A stretch of 64,000 nt of DNA, taken from NCBI RefSeq assembly GCF_039555335.1, contig NC_092631.1, positions 13,864,305 through 13,928,304 on the forward strand, written 5' to 3'. Below, piece after piece: positions 57,945 to 64,000 of the stretch (the first letter of the stretch is position 1; each line of letters begins with the position of its first letter). Position numbers and translations under genes: made by a program. Source of the stretch: Amphiura filiformis (taxonomy: Eukaryota > Echinodermata > Ophiuroidea > Amphilepidida > Amphiuridae). The notes beneath the pieces were generated by a model. It was not told the DNA's origin, made no database searches, and saw nothing but the letters and a program-made list of their open reading frames with translations.

Positions 57945-58180
57945 AGGAATAGCTCATTGGTAGAGCACCAGCGCTGTCTCCTTCGGAGCCTATTGTTATC
58001 CGTTTGCAGATAATCATTTCTGGTATGGTACATCACTCTGTGAAGGTGACTTAGTAGGGAAAATATCACATTTATTTGCAATACATCCCATCTTATATTA
58101 GTGTGATCTTAGGTCACTGGAATTGGGTTCAGATTTTGGTGGGTTAAACTTGGTTTTGCGAGCGCCCAAGATTCGCACTT
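57945..58180 (+). repeat. SINE-like repeat with tRNA-like head
   Basis: ATAGCTCATTGGTAGAGCAC, CAGCGCTGTCTCCTTCGGAG, then the same body as 52072 with ttaggtcactggaattgggt. Confidence 0.6.
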
Positions 58181-58991
58181 TTCTTAAGGCATCTTGCTGG
58201 TTTTATTTGTAGCTCCATCTGTCTGAATGCCTTTGAGCTTCTGCATAGTCAGCTTGCTCTGAGTGCAATATCGGCTGCTGTATCCGCTACGGCCTTCTGC
58301 TCTCCTTTAGGGATACCCAAGGGTACAAGATATTTGTTGACTGGTGTATTGCAGATTGCAGAAACCTATGCTTTCTACTTCTATTGGAAAGTAGTACTTA
58401 GACCATCATGTGCTCTTGCAGTCATTTGCAACCCTTCCAGCGTATGCAATATGTAGATTCTCCTCCATAGGCACTATCAGATAAAGATATGATATGATTG
58501 CGATGATAACAGTATTAATTTTGTTCTTGCAGAGAAATTGGCGATATCTGGGCTCTTAGTAGCCTCAGTAATTTCGGGAGGAAAGCCTATTTTCGTGTGT
58601 TCCTCATTCTTCAGGAACATCTAGTCATTGGTCTTTTTTCTGGATGTTCTCTGTCTTTGGAAGTGACATGACTAGATTTCGGTAGTTTATGACATCAGCT
58701 GTTCTGAAGGCTATTGTAGAGATGAAGTGCAGAGTCTCGGTTGAATCTAATTATTAATAGAATTGTTGACATAGTTGGTAGAGTTTTAGATTGGTCTTGC
58801 CCCATGGCTTTAGATTGATTGGCAGGAGAGAGAAGTTAATTATGAATTGCGTTGATGTAGAAGGACAGCGACTCTGGTATCCAGATATACAGAAGTTTCT
58901 TCTAGGAGCTGTCGATCCGCATATGGCAGGCTCCCAATTCAGCAACTGTCGTAAAAGTAGACCCATAATTATTACAGGATGGTCGCTTATA

Positions 58992-59402
58992 CTATAATGA
59001 AAGACAAAGATTTATCGCGTCTGACGTCACCTGTCAATCAAACTCGAGCACGGTTTGTTTACAAGTGTCGTGATGATGACTTGCTGAACGCGGATTTATA
59101 ACCGGGCGTCTTATTGTTAATTTTGCACCTTTCGACATGCAAACCATCTCAAAAGTTAGGTATTTATCGTAGGAAACTTTCTTTGGTGAAGGCACCATGT
59201 CCACAATGCCTAGAAAAGCTGCTTTTTGCCTTGTAAAAGTACGGACTTTTTCGCCATTTGCTGCTATTCCTTTTCTCCGATCAGCACCAGATAGATCGGT
59301 CTTCCTTTTACGCGCTGATTAACCTGTGTAAACCAATCAAGGATCGTAATTGACAGTGACATCAGACGCGATAAATTGTTTTTATCTCTGTCTTTAATTA
59401 TA
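58992..59402. mobile_element. MITE family E, copy 2
   Basis: TATAATGAAAGACAAAGATT...GCGTCTGACGTCACCTGTCA on the left and its complement TGACAGTGACATCAGACGCG...TCTTTAATTATA on the right. The centre shares ggcaccatgtccacaatgcc with the 39482 copy in opposite orientation. Confidence 0.82.
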
Positions 59403-59527
59403 AAGCCTATGAATGACGAGGTTAAAATCTACACTAGCAAGTGCCACAGTCGTTGCAACGGTCGACCTGTGATGATAGGGCAACAGGCTGGACTAGTGTA
59501 AAGCTACAAAGAGTGTTACGCGTATTA

Positions 59528-59715
59528 AGGAACAGTTCATTGGTAGAACACCAGCGCTGTAAACTGCGGAGTCTATTGTTATCCATTTACAGATAATCAC
59601 TTTTGGTACACCACTCTGCGAAGATGACTTATAGGGTAAAAATTATTTGCAGCACATCCCTTCCTATATTAGTGGGATCTTAGGTCACTGGGCGTGGGTT
59701 CAGACCATCTCACTT
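59528..59715 (+). repeat. SINE-like repeat with tRNA-like head
   Basis: ACAGTTCATTGGTAGAACAC, CAGCGCTGTAAACTGCGGAG, then the shared body with ttaggtcactgggcgtgggt. Confidence 0.5.
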
Positions 59716-60714
59716 TCTCACTTTCCTTAAGTCATATTGCTGGTGATGGTTTTATAGCTAGCTCTATCTGTCTGAATACTTTTGGTAGGTTGTACCATCA
59801 GCTGTACAAAATCATGAGATGAGGTGAAGAGTCTTGGTTGTATTGAATTTCCTCTGCTTTGCCTCTATGATATATGGTGCCAGTCCTGATGCAATGCTCT
59901 CAGTACTTATTCGTGGCGCCAGCCGTACCCTCCGCTTTGTATTGAGTAGCTGCACCCATTAAGGACGTGAAAGAGCACGTAATGACGATGATGGCATAGT
60001 TGGTAGAGTCCTCGATTGGTCTTGACACACAGCTTCAGATAAAATGCGTTGATGTAAAAGGACAGCAACTCTGGTGTCCAGACATAAAGAAGTTTCTTCA
60101 AGGAGGAGTTGGTCCGCATGGCAGACTCCCAATTTAGCCACTGTCCTTGTTGTGTACACCCGTAAAGGTAGAGCAATAATTACAGGATGTACGTGGAGCA
60201 GAGTCTTTGACAATAGCGATGTGACAAAACTGGTACAATATGAGATCGCGCCGATGACGGATATTTGCCTGCGTTCAGCGTTACGTATTCTCCATGGTTT
60301 TGAGATCCTTCTAGTGTTTCCGTTTCAATCATCAATGGTACTTTCGTAGTCTTATTATACATTTCCTAATCGTTGGACATCTGAATTACGAATGTAAGTA
60401 TTAGGAGACATTTGATTACTCCTTCCAAAATCGTAGTTGGTTCAAAATATCCGGAACCACGACGAGGTAATGTCTCTACATAGGCTGTTGTAAAATACCA
60501 TACACTTCTGAGCTGAGAATAAAGTGATTGATGATGGCAAAGAACTTTGCGATAATATACCAATGTACCATAGGATGAAGCTTTCTTATCGTTGTTGTAT
60601 ATCTTCATGTCGTCCCCGTGGTTTGTAAACAATTGTTTTTAACTATAAAATTTTAATTTTGTATTCATTTTTCTGGATTCAGGAGCAGTTATCAACGTTA
60701 ATAGGCAGTCAATT

Positions 60715-63700
60715 TTACACAATCACAAGTTCAGCGTCACAATCTTGACATTGCGCTATTCTATTTTTCACAATCGATGACAAAATCCGCGCAGGTGCCA
60801 CTTCGACGAAGCTCTGTACTCCATTCTTGTAAGCTGCAAGTATTGACCTCTTCCATTGGACAGGTTTCACGAGTTGTTCGCGGAGAAGCGTTTTGATTTG
60901 TTGTGGATCTTGAACAATTGTCCCGCTTGCGTTCATTATCACTGGTAGAGTTGGTCTTTTAAATTCAATACCATTGATTATTGGATCTATTCCTTGAGAT
61001 GCGTTTGACATATACTTGGAATGAAACGCACCTGCCACACGCAGCTGGCGTACATCGATGATTTCTTCACTGAACTCTTTTTGCAGGGATTCCGTCAACG
61101 CTTCACACTCGTGTTCCTTCCCGGCTATCGTGTGCTGATTATCAGCGAGATAGGTTGATATTTGCATATTTGGAAAGTTCGATTCCAAATAGTTTTGAAG
61201 AACTTCACAACCGATGCCAAAGACGCTTACAATCCCAGTTGGCGATCGTTGTACTTCAAATTCCATTGCTTTTCCACGTTCTTGAACTAGATGCAGCGCA
61301 TCTTCGAATTTGATAACACCGGCAAAAACTAACGCAGCAAATTCCCCCACGCTAAGTCCAGCCACGTGCGTCACTTTCGCTATCAGGCCTGTTCTGTCCT
61401 TCCTCAGTTGCTCAATTTTGGCAATGCAGCTGACAAGCAATGATACCTGAACAAATTCTGTTGATTTCAGCTTTTGCGCTAGGGTGTCATTGTTACTTAA
61501 TAAGATGTCAAGTAGGTCATAGCCAAGTACTTCTTTGGCCCTTTTGAAAATCGCTTTCGCCTCTGCACTGCCCTTCATTGACATACACATGCCTCGTTTT
61601 TCAGCACCTTGGCCTGGAAACATCAGCAAAGTTCCGACGGCTTTTCCCATCTCGAAAGGTACCATTCTGGTCTTCAAGTTATCCGGAATGCTGACAGAAT
61701 TATTATTGTGTGCATCATTTTGTCTCTTACTGGCTTCACTGTTTGTGAACTTTTACTTGAAAGAAGGTCAATCTCTGAATCGCCTTGTACTTGATCTGCA
61801 ATGTACTTGGCAAGAGCATTCAGAGTCGGATAACCAGAAGTATCAGCTATTTCAAGTTTGAAGCCGATGCGTTTACGTACAAGGTACATCATCTGTATTG
61901 CCAGAAGGGACTCCCCGCCGAGAGCATTGAAATTGTCGTCAAGATTGATATCATCAATTCCAAGTAAGTCGCGCCAGATATTTCTAAGCTCCTCAAGTAT
62001 TTTTCTTTCGTTGACTATTGATATCGAAGGAACATCTTTGTCTTCGTCATTCTCCTCTAACTCATCGAGCTTTCTGATTGGATCAAATCGGTTGGCATTT
62101 GTTTCCCACCAGCTCAGTTGGTTTTTGTACTTATGAGGTTCTGAAGACCTTTGGCTGCAGAGGAAAAGAAATTTCTCCACATGCTGTCGTTCGACATCAT
62201 CCTGAGGACAGGAATATATAGACGGAAAACCTGCCCTGTTCATAACCTGTTCCCATTTAGCAGGTTCTAGCTTTGGTTCAGTTGATCGAAGTTGATAATC
62301 TTCAAAAAACCACCATCCATCGAGAATGCCCCAAACCAGATGTGCCCACATGTCATTTCTTGCAGTCTCTATGACGAACAATACACCGTCCTCCCCCAAA
62401 CATGTTTTGATATTGTGAACAGTCTTCTCGATACTCTGAGTGGCATGTATGACATTATATGCTATTATAATGTCAAAAGAACCGAAAACGCCTTGCTTTG
62501 GAGCATTCTGTGTGATATCGAAAGTGCTGAATTGCATCATGTGCAAATATTCGGAACACATTGTCCTTGCGTGTTCTACGAATGCCTTTCCTAGATCTGT
62601 AAACCAGTACTCTACGTTGCCGTGTCTTTTAATTTGGGAAGAAGCTGTCTTGTAACATATCCAACACCAGCGCCAACTTCAAGGATTCGAACTTGTTCAC
62701 CACGTCTTGCTAGATTCTGAGCATATTCTGCTATCAATTGCATGTACATATTGTAATACACGTCACCAAGTAAATCACCCAGTTTGTCGAACTGATACAT
62801 GAAGTTGAGATCTCCTTGTGGGTATATGACGGATAGTGGACTCATATTACCCCACAGAACTTGCCGAAGGTATTTGGAGCAATGCAAGGGTAATCTAAAG
62901 CAGTCAGCCCATGCTGGATACTGTTTGATGGCAGTAGTAGCGATAAGCTCTGCATCAATGTTCAATGCATCCTTACACTTGAATTTGATGACATCAAGAC
63001 AGCTGACAGAATCATCACAGCCTAACGGTTCTAACAAATCATTCTTCGCTAGCTCCCTGATCATGACAAAAAACAGCTTCTTATATTTCTTGAGCATGCC
63101 AGTTAAGTTAAACGCTTCGTCGAAGGACGTCTTCCCGTTGGTTTGTAGCAGTTGTGCAATTCCGGTCGCCATTAACAAGTTGATTATGATAGCGGCACAT
63201 AATTGTCCTTGTATATCTTCCAGACCTGTTGTTGGAGAAAGAGGTAACGTCCTCACCATTTCCCTCGCGTTGTTCAGCTTTTCTTGAAATAGATGGAAAA
63301 GATCCGTGTCTCGTGCAACTTCTAATCCCGTTGACGGCTGCTCTTCTAGCCAATGACGTGATTCTTGGAAAATCGCCACAGTGACACCGAGTGCTGGTTT
63401 AATTCGATCTTGTCGTCCGTAAAAGAGGCATTCGATGTCAATGGTACCGTCTTGTAAGAATTGATGTATGTTGTCAGGAACCTCTGGATGCAACTCATCT
63501 ACTGAACTACTGAAATGGATATCAGATCGCATTTTTGTCAACTGAATGACAAATTGCGGATCTACATTGGCTGTGATCATTTGTAGGAGTTTCAGCACCT
63601 GCTCAACAGTTCTAGCATTTATCACCATGCGGAAGCAGTCTCTATTTCCTTGTACTGTTTGGTATTCTAGAAGTTGTGTTGCGACTGCTAAACACAAACC

Positions 63701-64000
63701 GGAAAGTACTGTGCCGCTCAAGTGAGAATGGTTCTCTTCAATGTGTATTCTATACAAGGCAGCCTGTTGCAATATTTGCTTGACTGTTTCTCCGATAAAA
63801 ATCAACGGATAAATACTTGTGTCACATGAAGTTTCACATTGAGCCAGTGGAGATGTATAGTCGGTTAGAATAGCATGGCAATTTGTTCCAGTCAAACCAT
63901 AAGAGCTCACGCCAGCTACCCTCTGGCCACGGTCATTCGTCTTCCATATGGTAGGTGTGGATGGTACATAGACATTTCCCTCTAACAGCTCAGGATGTGG
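60715..64000 (-). CDS. PKS module: KS (C-terminal end) - linker - C-methyltransferase - carrier protein - MCAT-like acyltransferase, partial at window edge
   Basis: Read 5' to 3' from 64000: TIWKTNDRGQRVAGVSSYGL then TGTNCHAIL, the KS C-terminal motif (SSFGFGGTNAHxxLEE type). A ~200-residue post-KS linker follows, ending FQESRHWLEE (the YPFxRxRYWL-like close of PKS linkers), then the same MT, carrier (GGESLLAIQ) and AT domains as the 53554 copy, ending at a stop codon at 60715. Against that copy there are few substitutions and two single-T losses, near 62618 (after LLPKLKDTA) and near 61720 (before the AT). These split the frame into three. Either this copy is a recent pseudogene or these are homopolymer sequencing errors. 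No introns over 3.3 kb. It continues beyond the window, where KS catalytic residues and probably C-A-T domains would lie. Confidence 0.85.

Larger units (their letters stand above)
57515..60714. other. Spacer of the NRPS-PKS duplication (unit 2)
   Basis: Non-coding interval between the right-hand AT stop codon (60715) and the C-domain fragment. It contains three SINE-like repeats and a family E MITE. Parts are duplicated in the 51609-53553 spacer with much lower similarity than the coding blocks. Confidence 0.6.

Overview
The window is nuclear DNA of an animal. It is AT-rich, has spliced genes with canonical GT/AG sites and TTAGGG-type interstitial repeats, and is dense in MITEs, SINE-like repeats, a Tc1/mariner-like element and Penelope-like elements (PLEs). 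A PRDM14 orthologue next to a Ral GTPase, together with this repeat style, suggests a marine invertebrate, probably a deuterostome such as an echinoderm or hemichordate. The species cannot be fixed from sequence alone.

Region by region: (1) 1-4.6 kb holds the last two coding exons of a Ral small GTPase on the + strand; earlier exons were not found here. (2) 4.6-18.6 kb has no gene I can support and carries eleven copies of one palindromic MITE family plus several other inverted-repeat elements. (3) 18.7-31.4 kb is a six-exon PRDM14 gene on the - strand: an N-terminal motif, a PR domain and five zinc fingers, 385 codons with every exon junction in phase. Its introns are filled with mobile DNA, including a 3.9-kb Tc1/mariner-like element nested in a 33-bp minisatellite, and a TTAA-flanked MITE ending 22 bp from the exon 3 splice acceptor. 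(4) 31.4-50.7 kb is repeats: a second minisatellite block, a broken PLE with inverted terminal repeats (35.7-38.6 kb), a 1.71-kb tandem array containing a PLE tail (40.1-46.9 kb), a LINE fragment (48.3-49.3 kb) and another PLE tail with hammerhead-like motifs (50.2-50.7 kb).

(5) 51-64 kb is the most unusual part: a tandemly duplicated hybrid NRPS-polyketide synthase locus on the - strand. The right-hand copy reads KS (C-terminal end) - linker - C-methyltransferase - carrier protein - acyltransferase and continues past the window. The middle copy joins the C-terminal half of a condensation domain and the start of an adenylation domain, out of frame, to the same methyltransferase-carrier-acyltransferase block. 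A third, decayed condensation-domain fragment lies further left. The terminal acyltransferase resembles animal mitochondrial malonyl-CoA:ACP transacylase (MCAT) more than ordinary type I PKS AT domains, which suggests capture of a host fatty-acid enzyme by a PKS that otherwise has a trans-AT-like layout.
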